Shown here piece by piece: positions 19,356 to 28,163 of a stretch of DNA of 64,000 nt. The DNA is from Porphyridium purpureum (Eukaryota > Rhodophyta > Bangiophyceae > Porphyridiales > Porphyridiaceae), in NCBI GenBank assembly GCA_008690995.1, contig VRMN01000001.1:1798001-1862000 (forward strand), read 5' to 3'. Numbering within the stretch: the first letter of the stretch is position 1; every line of letters begins with the position of its first letter. The notes beneath the pieces are model-generated. The model did no database searches, was not told where the DNA came from, and was given only the letters and a program-made list of their open reading frames with translations. A program made the translations under genes and the position numbers.

Positions 19356-20177
19356 TCATGGATTCACGCGCACGCCGTTGATCGTGCGCATGTTTGTTTT
19401 CAGATTGAGGTGATCGATTTGCTCTGGAACCACCAGCACCAGAAGGAAGGCCGGTGGGCACTCGGGCTCGGCAACTCCCTCGCGAGCCTCTTTTTGGTCG
19501 CTGGTGCGGTCTTGGCCGTGCGCGTCCATGATGCGCGTGCTTTGCTCGCCAGGCCAGTCGGGATGGAGCTCCTCGCCGGGCACGCCCGGCCAGAAAAACT
19601 GCGCCTTGGCGGGCATGCTTAGCTTGCTCCACAACTGTGCCCTTTGCGCTCTCAGCATTTCACGGTTGCTCAGGATCGCCGCCGGAACGCCCTTTTCCGT
19701 CCTCTCAACCACGTGACCCTCCGACCCGACCAGCAGTACACGGCCCTGGATACGAAACTGATCGCGCGGTACGCTCATCCACCATGCAATCTCCGTCACA
19801 TTCGAGTTTTGCAGTGCGCGCACCTTTCTCGACGATGCATGCGTGCAGAGCATGATCAAGTTTTCGAACAAGCCGCGGTACACGACAGTTCTGTTCCGCG
19901 GCACACCCTCTTCAACCGTAGCCATCTGCATGAACGCCCATCCGCGATCGGACCGATTCTTCTTGGCGCGCTCTTCCATCAACTTTATCATACTTTGCAG
20001 CGCAGCCTGCCCATCGCTCTGCGCATCTGAAGCACTCATTCTGATCCTGGCGGCGGCGCGCTGTCGACGCGCCGCTTGGCACCGCGCAACAGAAAGCAAG
20101 TCGTTTGATTTCACCGCTCCGCGAGCCTGAACGTGCAGAAAGGTGCTAACCTGGAACCCGGCTGGCGCGCTGGTCAT
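19356..20177 (-). CDS. Pyridoxamine 5'-phosphate oxidase-like flavoprotein (Alr4036 group), possible plastid protein
   Basis: The protein has 273 residues. After a ~55-residue basic, Ser/Ala-rich leader come the motifs of the PPOX-class FMN-binding split barrel, Alr4036 group: GWAFMQMATVEEGVPRNRTV, RGLFENLIMLCTHASSRKV, EIAWWMSVPRDQFRIQGRV and AQFFWPGVPGEEL, ending in DHLNLKTNMRTING. Relatives are probable FMN-dependent oxidases or FMN-binding proteins of unproven substrate, common in cyanobacteria and plastid lineages. The first real ATG is at 20177 (MTSAPAGFQVSTFLHV); the Phe near the N-terminus fits a red-algal transit peptide. It is divergent from NOM1. Confidence 0.82.
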   Translation of the reverse strand: MTSAPAGFQVSTFLHVQARGAVKSNDLLSVARCQAARRQRAAARIRMSASDAQSDGQAALQSMIKLMEERAKKNRSDRGWAFMQMATVEEGVPRNRTVVYRGLFENLIMLCTHASSRKVRALQNSNVTEIAWWMSVPRDQFRIQGRVLLVGSEGHVVERTEKGVPAAILSNREMLRAQRAQLWSKLSMPAKAQFFWPGVPGEELHPDWPGEQSTRIMDAHGQDRTSDQKEAREGVAEPECPPAFLLVLVVPEQIDHLNLKTNMRTINGVRVNP

Positions 20178-20399
20178 GCTCTCACGGATCGCAGACTCGT
20201 CCGGGACCACCGTTAAACTCGCCACAACTCATCCCTCCACACGAACGCGCAGTAAAGCTGGCTGCGGCGTGGAATAAGCATTTCATTTGAATTTGTATTA
20301 GATTGTCATGTGCATTGCATTGAAATAGCCATTACAATGTGATACGCATTGTACATCGTGGCCGGTGTCGGGCGCGCGAACGATGTGGCGGCCGAGAGG

Positions 20400-23108
20400 A
20401 TGCATGGCGAGCTGGGAATGATGAAGCGGAGTACGTCGGAGAGGAAGCGGCAGCGCGATGAGAAAGCATATGCCGATGCGCTGGACGCGGAACGTGCGGA
20501 ATCCAGCGATGGAATGGCGCCTGCCGTCGTGGATTTCAGGTACGAGCGTCGCGCCGGCGCGCGCACGGACAGCAGTCGAAAGCAGAAGAGGCAGCAGATG
20601 AAAGAGGAGAAGCTGCGCCGGAGACAACGAGGCCAGAGCAAAGGTGCCTTTGCCACCCACACACAAGCTGTGAAGAAGCCTCGAGCTGTCAAGGCAGGAG
20701 CCGTCGGGGTGCAGAAGAAGGCAAAGATGCAATCTGGCTCGGCTGCGACAACTGCGCGAACCGAGAAACGTGTGTCTTGGCCAGATATGAAGCCAGACCG
20801 CAAGGTTGCCGGTGATCAGTTGAAGCAAAATGCCGAGGAAGAAGACGTGTGGTCCGAGGAAGATGCGGAGTTTTTGCAAGACCAGGAAATTGACTCGCTT
20901 CTGCAGATTGCAGGGCGAGTGTCCAAACGTACACGACAAGATTACGAGACAGCAAAGCACCGTTCTACGAAGGCCAACGTCGAATCGAGCGAGGAGGATA
21001 GTGATGAAGAAGAAGAAGTTGATGAAGATAATGGTGTCCGCCTAAGTTCGGGCGAATCTGAAGCTGAAGAAGAAGAAGAAGATGATGATGATGATGAAGA
21101 TGAAGAAGAAGAAGAAGAAGAAGAAGAAGGAGAAAAGCCCCCAGGGCCTGCGACCGAGCAGAGCTCATCTTCATCAGATTTCGATGACGCTGCCGATGAC
21201 GCTGCCGATGACAGCGATGATGATGACAGTATTTATGAAGACAGCGAGAATAAGGCTTCTCCATACATAGAGAATGCAGAAGACAACGAAAATGTTGCAT
21301 CACAGGATAAAGTCCCGTGGAAGGCTGAAAAGGTTCAGAGACAAGGCCACGTTCCAGTTGCAAAGACACGTGGAGAGAAAAGAGTATCTCGAGAGGCGCA
21401 GGAACAGTCGGCTCAGCTCCAAAGGCAGTGGCGCGCGCTTCTGAATAGGCTGACTGAACGGAGCGTTTCGAAAGTGGCCAGCCAGGCCGAAAGTGTGCTC
21501 CGCGCCACTCCATCTGGCTCAAGTCGCCGGCGCTCTGCGTGTGATTCGCTCGCCGACGCGGTTGTGCGAGCTGTGCTCGCAGGCGGCGCGTCGGCGTCGC
21601 TCGGCGTAAGTGGCCCTAATGTTCTGGCGCACGCCGTGTTCATCACTTTTCTTGCAGCTACCGTGGACGTGTATGTTGGCGCTAGTGCAGTGCGCGTAGC
21701 GCTGGCCAAATTACACGCGCTTCGCCTGACAGACGAGCGCATGCGGAACGCGCCGCCCGAAGACCAAGATGGGGACGAATTCCTGGAGCAACGTGTTTCC
21801 GAATTGTACACGCTCGTGACGCTCCTGGCGTGCATGTACAAGAGCCAGTTGGTACACAGCGAGCTCTTGTACAGCACAATGCACGATTTTCTGCGTGTAT
21901 TTCAATCGCGTGACGTCGAGCTCCTTCTCGTACTGCTTCGTGCGTGCGGCAGCCGGCTTCGCTCAGATGACCCGGGAGCGCTGAAGGACGTAATTTTGGC
22001 AGTACAGGATCGTGTCAAGCGCGTGCCGCACATCACACCGCGTATGCAGGTCACATTAGATTTCATCTACTCCCTGAAGAATAATCGCGACTCTGGTCCT
22101 GCCGCACAGCAGCTCTTGCTACATGTGGACCAGGAACGTGCGCTACTCGACTGGCTGCAAAAGTCCGCGCTGGACGTGATGGCCGGAGGTGCGGAATTGC
22201 CCATGATTCGTGGAGTGTACAACACGGTGGCTGCCGATCAGGACGGCCAGGAATGGGCCGAACAAATGTACGGTGGTAGCGGACACGCCAAGGGCCGGAG
22301 CGCAAAGGGTGCCGATGCGCCCGTCAAAGATTCGCGGTCAAAGCCATCTGGGCCTGACGCGCACGCGAGCACTGCGAATGACTCGTCTACTGGCCTAGAC
22401 TTGAAGGCACTAGCTGCACAGCAGCGGCTCTCATCAGAGCTGCGCAAGTCCCTTTTTGCTGCGATTATGGGTGCATCGGACGTGAATGATGTGTTTCTGC
22501 GTCTTGGCAAGCTTGGAGCAACGGGCAAGGACAATATAAAGCAACGAGAGGCAGTGCGCGTGTTGGTTTTGTGCTGCATTCAGGAGCGTACGTACAATCC
22601 TTTCTACGCTGTTGTGCTGCGCCGCCTGTGCCGGGCAGAGCGCGGTGCGGTGATCACGACGCAATACGTGTTTTGGGATGCTCTAAAGCAGCTCGAAGAA
22701 ATGTCCACACGACACATACACCATCATGCGGCCCTACTTGGTGATTTAATTCGTGGCGGTGCGCTCGATCTTAGGTCGTTGCGCGCATTGGACTCTGCAC
22801 TGCAAGCCGCAGGAGGCACGTGGAGTGCCCGTCTCACTGGCTTCCTCCGACTTGTGTTCTCGCGCGCGCTAGATGATGATGAACACGATGACACAGAGAA
22901 CAGTAGTTCATCTGCTCGAGAAAGCATTGAGCAGCAGCTGCGTGGTCTTTTGAAAGACCCGAAGACTCAGCACTTGGCACCACTGCTGGCGTACTTTTTC
23001 AAAACGTATCTTGGAGCAAACACACAAGGAGCCGCACTTGTGGGCACCGCACTGTTGCCTGAGGATGGTCGCAGATGGGCGTCATTGGCGCTCGGAGAAG
23101 AGGAGTAG
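20400..23108 (+). CDS. Nucleolar MIF4G domain protein NOM1/Sgd1
   Basis: A 902-residue homologue of NOM1 (yeast Sgd1), a nucleolar protein for small-subunit rRNA processing. The N-terminal third is basic with many Lys/Arg runs; around residues 205-290 is a very acidic block encoded by GAA/GAT microsatellite DNA (about 21010-21130). A MIF4G domain spans roughly 345-580 (ending in a PRMQVTLDFIYSLKNNR-type motif), followed by an MA3 domain at about 670-800 with LRKSLFAAIMGASDVNDVF and CCIQERTYNPFYAVVLRRLC. The last part contains a KTYLGANTQGAAL tail. The first ATG in frame is 20400 (MHGELGMMKR); an internal ATG pair six codons on is a possible alternative. Confidence 0.92.
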   Translation: MHGELGMMKRSTSERKRQRDEKAYADALDAERAESSDGMAPAVVDFRYERRAGARTDSSRKQKRQQMKEEKLRRRQRGQSKGAFATHTQAVKKPRAVKAGAVGVQKKAKMQSGSAATTARTEKRVSWPDMKPDRKVAGDQLKQNAEEEDVWSEEDAEFLQDQEIDSLLQIAGRVSKRTRQDYETAKHRSTKANVESSEEDSDEEEEVDEDNGVRLSSGESEAEEEEEDDDDDEDEEEEEEEEEGEKPPGPATEQSSSSSDFDDAADDAADDSDDDDSIYEDSENKASPYIENAEDNENVASQDKVPWKAEKVQRQGHVPVAKTRGEKRVSREAQEQSAQLQRQWRALLNRLTERSVSKVASQAESVLRATPSGSSRRRSACDSLADAVVRAVLAGGASASLGVSGPNVLAHAVFITFLAATVDVYVGASAVRVALAKLHALRLTDERMRNAPPEDQDGDEFLEQRVSELYTLVTLLACMYKSQLVHSELLYSTMHDFLRVFQSRDVELLLVLLRACGSRLRSDDPGALKDVILAVQDRVKRVPHITPRMQVTLDFIYSLKNNRDSGPAAQQLLLHVDQERALLDWLQKSALDVMAGGAELPMIRGVYNTVAADQDGQEWAEQMYGGSGHAKGRSAKGADAPVKDSRSKPSGPDAHASTANDSSTGLDLKALAAQQRLSSELRKSLFAAIMGASDVNDVFLRLGKLGATGKDNIKQREAVRVLVLCCIQERTYNPFYAVVLRRLCRAERGAVITTQYVFWDALKQLEEMSTRHIHHHAALLGDLIRGGALDLRSLRALDSALQAAGGTWSARLTGFLRLVFSRALDDDEHDDTENSSSSARESIEQQLRGLLKDPKTQHLAPLLAYFFKTYLGANTQGAALVGTALLPEDGRRWASLALGEEE

Positions 23109-23211
23109 GCTCCCGCGTGATGCCCTTTCTCTTCAAGGTGGACACAAGCGAAGCAAGAGAGGGAACGACCTTTGCTCGCGCTAATGAAAACGGGGCTTGG
23201 GATTCCGTCCT

Positions 23212-23814
23212 TTAATTTTCCTCCAGTGCCGTATAAACACCCGTGCGACCGCCCGACTTTTCCTCCAAGCGAATGGCTTCAATACGAATGCCCTTATTCA
23301 CGGCCTTGCACATATCGTACACAGTGAGCGCTGCAACCGAGACGGCAGTGAGCGCCTCCATTTCGACGCCGGTCTTGGCGCTCCCTGTGACGACTTTCGA
23401 GCTGATACGCACGGCGCATTCATCGTGTAAAAGTTCAAAGTCGAGCGCGACCTGATCAATGGGGACGGCATGGCATAGCGGAATGAGGGCGTGCGTCTGT
23501 TTGGCGGCCTGGATGCCTGCGATTTGCGCCACGGTGAATACATCGCCCTTGGCCTTGGATACCAGACGATCAGCATCCTCTGGGCGCGGATGCGCGTGGC
23601 GGGTCAGTTCTCTCAAGACGTCAGCTCCCAGCACGACACGCGCACTTGCACGTGCCGTCCTGACACTCTCCTGCTTTGCGGACACATCCACCATCGATGC
23701 ACGCCCGTGCGCGTCCAAGTGGCTGAGCGAATCAGCACCCACAGAGTCACCAAACCATCTTCTGCCCGAGATCACGATTCGTCTCACCCACATGAGACGT
23801 ATTGTCCTCCTCAT
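23212..23814 (-). CDS. Cyclic pyranopterin monophosphate synthase MoaC/CNX3
   Basis: The protein has 200 residues. Residues about 40-200 are a complete MoaC domain: MVDVSAKQESVRTARASARV, KGDVFTVAQIAGIQAAKQTH, LIPLCHAVPIDQV, TGVEMEALTAVSVAALTVYD and a closing IRLEEKSGGRTGVY. It converts the radical-SAM (MoaA/CNX2) product to cyclic pyranopterin monophosphate in molybdenum cofactor synthesis. The N-terminal 40 residues (MRRTIRLMWVRRIVISGRRW) are Arg-rich without acids, a good mitochondrial targeting sequence, matching the mitochondrial location of this step in plants and animals. It is divergent from the proline gene with 237 bases between starts. Confidence 0.95.
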   Translation of the reverse strand: MRRTIRLMWVRRIVISGRRWFGDSVGADSLSHLDAHGRASMVDVSAKQESVRTARASARVVLGADVLRELTRHAHPRPEDADRLVSKAKGDVFTVAQIAGIQAAKQTHALIPLCHAVPIDQVALDFELLHDECAVRISSKVVTGSAKTGVEMEALTAVSVAALTVYDMCKAVNKGIRIEAIRLEEKSGGRTGVYTALEEN

Positions 23815-23937
23815 TGCTCCGCATCCATCACAAGGTTATCAACATTGCCGCCAACTCCAACTCGCGGCCGGTGTCCCTCCAACTTCCGTTACCTCCAGAT
23901 GGAAAGTCAATTTTATCATGAAATGGGTCCACTGGAG

Positions 23938-23945
23938 TATAAAAA
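23938..23945 (+). promoter_or_regulatory. TATA-like box for gamma-glutamyl phosphate reductase gene
   Basis: The sequence GTATAAAAAGG lies about 110 bases upstream of the ATG at 24052 and is followed by a GA-rich leader (23950-24040). Confidence 0.5.
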
Positions 23946-24051
23946 GGGTGAGAGAAAAGGGAAAGGGGCGCAGGAAGTAGACGGAAGGAGAAGGAGAGAG
24001 AGAGAGAGAGAGAGAAAGAGGCAGAGGCAGACAGGATTAGAGGGAGGGAGG

Positions 24052-25389
24052 ATGGCGGAGCAGTCGCAGATGGAGAAAATGGCGATAGAAGCGCGCAAGG
24101 CTGCGCGTGCTGTGCAGGGCATGAGTACTGCGCGGAAGAACGCGGCGCTGGACGCAGTGCACGCGCAGTTGCTTGCAAGCAAGGACGCGATTCTGGCCGC
24201 GAACGGCGAGGACCGGAGCAAGACAAAGGAGGCCGTGGATGCTGGAAAGGCGTCATCGACGCTGTATAAGCGGCTGGATCTGGGCGGGCCAAAGTTCGAT
24301 GCAGTCTTGCAGGGCGTCCGATCCGTGGCTGCGCTGCAGGATGAGGTGGGCCGAGTGAGCCTTGCCCGCGAGCTTGACGACGGGCTCGAGCTGTACCGCG
24401 TCGCGTGCCCGATTGGAGTGATCTGCATTATCTTTGAAGCCCGGCCAGAGGCTGCGGTGCAGATTTCTGCGCTCGCTATCAAGTCGGCCAACGCGGTGAT
24501 CCTGAAAGGGGGCAAGGAGGCCGAACACTCGAACCGAGCGCTCGTGGAAGCTATCCGAGCGGGCCTCAAAGAGGCGGACGTGCCCGAAAATGTGGTGCAG
24601 CTTGTATCGACGCGGGGCGAGATTGCAGAGCTGCTGAAGCTCGAAAAGCACATCGATTTAGTGATTCCGCGCGGCTCGAATGAGCTCGTGCGCTACATCA
24701 CAGACAACACGCGCATCCCCGTTCTCGGACATGCAGACGGCATCTGCAGTACGTATGTAGACAGCGCGGCTGACGTCGAGCTGGCGGCAAAGGTGGTAAC
24801 GGACGCCAAAGCACAGTATCCTGCCGTGTGCAACGCGACCGAAAAGCTGATCGTGCACCGAGATGTAGCAGCGACCCACTTGCCGACCATTGGTGCCGCG
24901 CTTCTTGCCGCTGGAGTCACCATCAAGGCGGACGAGGAGAGTATGAGGTACCTACCCAAAGACGAAAAGGTGATTCCCGTGGTCCCCAGCGATTTCCGTA
25001 CCGAGTTTCTCGACCTGACGATCGCGTGTCGAATTGTCGAGTCACTAGATGCCGCAGTGGATGAAATTAATACGCTGGGCTCTCACCATACAGACTGCAT
25101 CGTCACCCAGGACACCCAAGCCGCGGAGCGTTTCATGAGCAATGTGGATTCGGCCAACGTGTACCACAACTGCTCGACGCGCTTTGCCGATGGCTTCCGA
25201 TATGGCTTTGGCGCCGAGGTTGGTGTATCGACAACCCGGACCCACTCGCGCGGCCCCGTGGGCATGGAAGGCCTGCTGATCTACAAGTACCGGCTATACG
25301 GGAATGGCCACATTGCCGCACCGTACGCAACGGGCGAGAAGACGTTCACGCATCGTAAGATTGAGCCGAAGTATCGCGTTGAGCAGTGA
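24052..25389 (+). CDS. proA: Gamma-glutamyl phosphate reductase (ProA), stand-alone
   Basis: A 445-residue glutamate-5-semialdehyde dehydrogenase catalysing the NADPH-dependent second step of proline synthesis. It has the ALDH fold with the catalytic Cys in YPAVCNATEKLIVH. Other family blocks are CPIGVICIIFEARPE, VPRGSNELVRYI-type (IPRGSNELVRYI), GHADGICSTYVD, STRFADGFRYGFGAEVG and a GPVGMEGLLIYKYRLYG ending. No glutamate 5-kinase domain is fused upstream, unlike the bifunctional P5CS of plants and animals. ATG 24052 (MAEQSQMEKM) gives the normal bacterial-type length and follows the TATA box and GA tract; longer upstream extension would translate the promoter. Confidence 0.95.
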   Translation: MAEQSQMEKMAIEARKAARAVQGMSTARKNAALDAVHAQLLASKDAILAANGEDRSKTKEAVDAGKASSTLYKRLDLGGPKFDAVLQGVRSVAALQDEVGRVSLARELDDGLELYRVACPIGVICIIFEARPEAAVQISALAIKSANAVILKGGKEAEHSNRALVEAIRAGLKEADVPENVVQLVSTRGEIAELLKLEKHIDLVIPRGSNELVRYITDNTRIPVLGHADGICSTYVDSAADVELAAKVVTDAKAQYPAVCNATEKLIVHRDVAATHLPTIGAALLAAGVTIKADEESMRYLPKDEKVIPVVPSDFRTEFLDLTIACRIVESLDAAVDEINTLGSHHTDCIVTQDTQAAERFMSNVDSANVYHNCSTRFADGFRYGFGAEVGVSTTRTHSRGPVGMEGLLIYKYRLYGNGHIAAPYATGEKTFTHRKIEPKYRVEQ

Positions 25390-25596
25390 GCAACGAGGCG
25401 GAGATACGAAGAAGAAGCAGGAGGTCTAGACCGACGGCCTAGGGAAGGAACCGAGTGATTCGTAGTTGATTAGTTTATTTATCTTGAGCTGTCTGTTGTA
25501 TACAGTCAGTCAGTGAGTCAGTCAGTTTGCCCGCGCAAATTAAAGGCGTGTTCTTGCATGCGGCCGCGCCGCCGAGAAAATAAGTTCAGTACAAAA
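25390..25596. repeat. Short convergent spacer with CAGT repeat
   Basis: The spacer between two 3' ends holds a CAGT/GAGT tetranucleotide run at about 25503-25527. Confidence 0.5.
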
Positions 25597-27081
25597 TCAC
25601 CTCGGGCGAGGACTCATCGGTGCACCGCGTGGGCTCGTGACGCGATGCCGTGATGGAGATAATGGCGAAGCTGGCCCGTATGCATGAGGGCCACCAGTGC
25701 TTGGAGACAAAGGGCGCGAACCTCCGAACGGGGAAAAGTGGCGCCTCGGAGACGTGTACGCCACGGCTGCGTTGGGCTGCTGCATACTTCCGGATGGTAA
25801 CGTCGCATCCATACCCGTCCCAAAAATCTTCTCCGACAGCTCATTGATCTGTGAAAGAAGCGATCGGTTCTGTTCCTCCAGGTCTGTTTGCCGCAACTTG
25901 AGCGCCTGGTTTGCTTCCTCCAGCGCCTGCATGCGCTCCTTCTGACGCACACGCGCTCGAAACGCAAGCTCACGCGTACGCAGCACCTTTTCAGTACTGG
26001 TCGACAGCTTGTCTGTTCCCCCTCCGAGCGCACTGGGAATTGGACCGACACTATGCACGGGCATGCTGCCACCTTCGGCATGCGAGCGGCTCGAGCCGGC
26101 AGCACTGCGCTCCTGTAGCGATGCAGCCTCCCCCGCGCGAGCTCGACCCACGACGATGCCATCAGATGATTGCCGGTTTCGCCACAATCGTGCGCTCTTA
26201 TGTACACGCGACTCGCGCACACGCGCGCGGTTCGCTCGCGCCGCATCTGGCTCCACGACCGGCAAGACCATGCCACCGGCGTCAGGCAGTGAGTTCCAGT
26301 TCGACAGTCGCGCCGAAGTGGCGGAATATGATCCGGACGAATTGAGCAACCTTGCGCCGCCGCTGTGGTGTTCGTGATCGAAGGATGTCTCACTCAGCGT
26401 CGATTCGGATGGTCTTCGTTGTTGCGGCGTCACCTGGACACCCGCAAATGGATCGTCGGGCATAAATTGCGCGTTCTGGAGCGAGTCGAACGCGTGGCTC
26501 CCGATGCGTGGATACTGCATCCCTAACTGATGGTGTTGTGTTGTCTGTTCTTCTTGCCGTGGACGGTGTTGATGCTCTTGCTGCTGCTGCTGCTGCTGCT
26601 GTTGATGTTGTTGTTGCTGCTGCTGCTGCTGCTCAAGTTGGTGTGGCTCTGGCGCCTTGTAAGTTTGTTGGTGGTCCAGGTTCCGGCTTCTCTGGGGCTG
26701 CGCCGCAGCTGCATGAGGAAACGAACCCGCTGTCGTTCTGCCCTCCAAAATGAACAACAGCTCTTCCTTCACACCCATCCTGACCTGCTGCGTTGGAATT
26801 CGGTCGTCCTTGTCGTCCTCTTGCGACGAGGCCATTGCGTCGCAGCTCTCTGTCTTCGCCGGGCGACCAGCGCCCGCCCCCACCCGCTTTGTCTGCGGAA
26901 GGTGTCCCCCGGTCCTGAATTCACCTGTCGCCTCAACCCGCTTGCCGGCAGTTGCCGATCGGTACAGCAGCTCACTGCGCGCGCCGAGCTGTTCGGCGCT
27001 TAATCCGCGCGACGGGAGCCTCACTCGCCGCGCGCTGAGTCTATAAATGTTGGCCGGTTCTTTCACGATCGGGTCACCCAT
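25597..27081 (-). CDS. PolyQ leucine-zipper protein with divergent bZIP basic region
   Basis: The protein has 494 residues. Residues about 365-420 form a bZIP-like unit: a basic region (RTRELAFRARVRQKER) joined at the right distance to a five-heptad leucine zipper with Leu at 387, 394, 401, 408 and 415. The usually invariant Asn, 18 residues before the first zipper Leu, is Thr here (Thr369), while the conserved Arg ten residues before that Leu is kept. Around residues 145-175 is a Gln/His tract from a CAG-type microsatellite (about 26578-26635). The C-terminal 75 residues have many Ser-Pro sites. A transcription factor is likely, but the altered basic region leaves DNA binding open. An alternative start is the ATG at 26835 (MASSQEDDKD). 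Confidence 0.7.
   Translation of the reverse strand: MGDPIVKEPANIYRLSARRVRLPSRGLSAEQLGARSELLYRSATAGKRVEATGEFRTGGHLPQTKRVGAGAGRPAKTESCDAMASSQEDDKDDRIPTQQVRMGVKEELLFILEGRTTAGSFPHAAAAQPQRSRNLDHQQTYKAPEPHQLEQQQQQQQQHQQQQQQQQQEHQHRPRQEEQTTQHHQLGMQYPRIGSHAFDSLQNAQFMPDDPFAGVQVTPQQRRPSESTLSETSFDHEHHSGGARLLNSSGSYSATSARLSNWNSLPDAGGMVLPVVEPDAARANRARVRESRVHKSARLWRNRQSSDGIVVGRARAGEAASLQERSAAGSSRSHAEGGSMPVHSVGPIPSALGGGTDKLSTSTEKVLRTRELAFRARVRQKERMQALEEANQALKLRQTDLEEQNRSLLSQINELSEKIFGTGMDATLPSGSMQQPNAAVAYTSPRRHFSPFGGSRPLSPSTGGPHAYGPASPLSPSRHRVTSPRGAPMSPRPR
26578..26636. repeat. CAG/CTG-type microsatellite inside the bZIP-like gene
   Basis: Runs of CTG (plus strand) with TTG/TTC interruptions encode the Gln/His tract on the minus strand. 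Confidence 0.8.
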
Positions 27082-28163
27082 CCGACGTGTCGTCCTGCTC
27101 GCGCGCGCGCCCTACAGCCACGGTGTCGCAGCTCCGTCCCTCCTTTTTCTCACTGGCGCTTGCACCACCCACTCCAGCTTGTCGCCACTGTCTCTGTCAT
27201 CCACGCTCGGCGTGTGCCGGCCTGCATCCACGAGAGAGGGCACTCACCGCAACGTCAGCTGCGGCTTGGCGCGCCATGTACGTGGACGATTCAGTTCCGT
27301 GCTCCCGCCGTCCCTCGAATTCGTGCTTTGCCTTTGCCTCTCTCTCCCTTGGTCACTCGCCCCCTTTTTTTTTTTCCTGCCGTCTCACGGCTGCCAACAT
27401 GTCTCACACTCCAAATCCCACCACCGTCATCGTCATTCAATCAATGACCCAAAACACCAAAAACCCCAAAACCCAAAAATAAAGACGAATCACAACGCAT
27501 TTATTTCCATCGCACATCATAAACCCAAAACACTGCAAAGACACTAAGAACCACGTTCGTTTTCCTTGTAGATTTACTTCAGATAGTCTCACATCGAAAG
27601 ATCCCTTACCGTCAGCAAACAGCTGTAACTAGAGAATGATGGAGGAATAACAACCACCACCACTGCAAAAGTGTGGGGGATTGGGGGGAAAAGAAAAGGG
27701 AACAAAAAGCGACGCGAACAAGCAGACGATGCGCGTGTGTGTGTGAGTTTGTAGAGTGTAGAAGGAGTGTACACACATTAATGCGTGCGGCGGTGTATTC
27801 CTACTGTCTGTCCCATGTGGTCATGGGGTCTCCGGGGGTTGTTGTTGGTGGTGGTGGTGGGCGGGGAACACGCTTCGGAAGGTGTATGAAATCCGCCGGT
27901 TTGGATAGAGCGGCGGCGGCTGCGCCTCACGTCGTCAGCGGCGTCCGCTCGGTTGGTGTGGGTGGATGAGTCGGATTCAAGCTGTGTCAGTCATGCGCGT
28001 GATGAGCGGCTATAAATAGATTGAACGTGCAGGAAGGGGGTACACCGCACGCAGGCACAAGTGTACCGGAGTCGCAAATAAACTGTACCGAATGAGCGAG
28101 CGCGCAGGGCAAGGCGCCAGGAGCAATGAAGGTGCGGCGGTGCGGTTGCGCGGCAAGACAGAT
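27082..28163. other. Intergenic region with an isolated TATA box
   Basis: No gene is recognised. The left part (27100-27560) is pyrimidine-rich. A strong plus-strand TATAAATA lies at 28011-28018, pointing into the 3' end of the glycosyltransferase gene. A G-rich (GGT)n run occurs at about 27840-27865. Confidence 0.45.
28011..28018 (+). promoter_or_regulatory. Consensus TATA box, orphan
   Basis: GGCTATAAATAGA is a near-perfect TATA box. The next plus-strand ATG (28092) opens only a 106-codon frame antisense to the GT17 gene, with no recognisable product. Confidence 0.4.

Noticed and set aside
21010-21135. GAA/GAT repeat considered as a stand-alone microsatellite locus
   Set aside because: It lies in frame inside NOM1 and encodes the acidic tract usual for that family.
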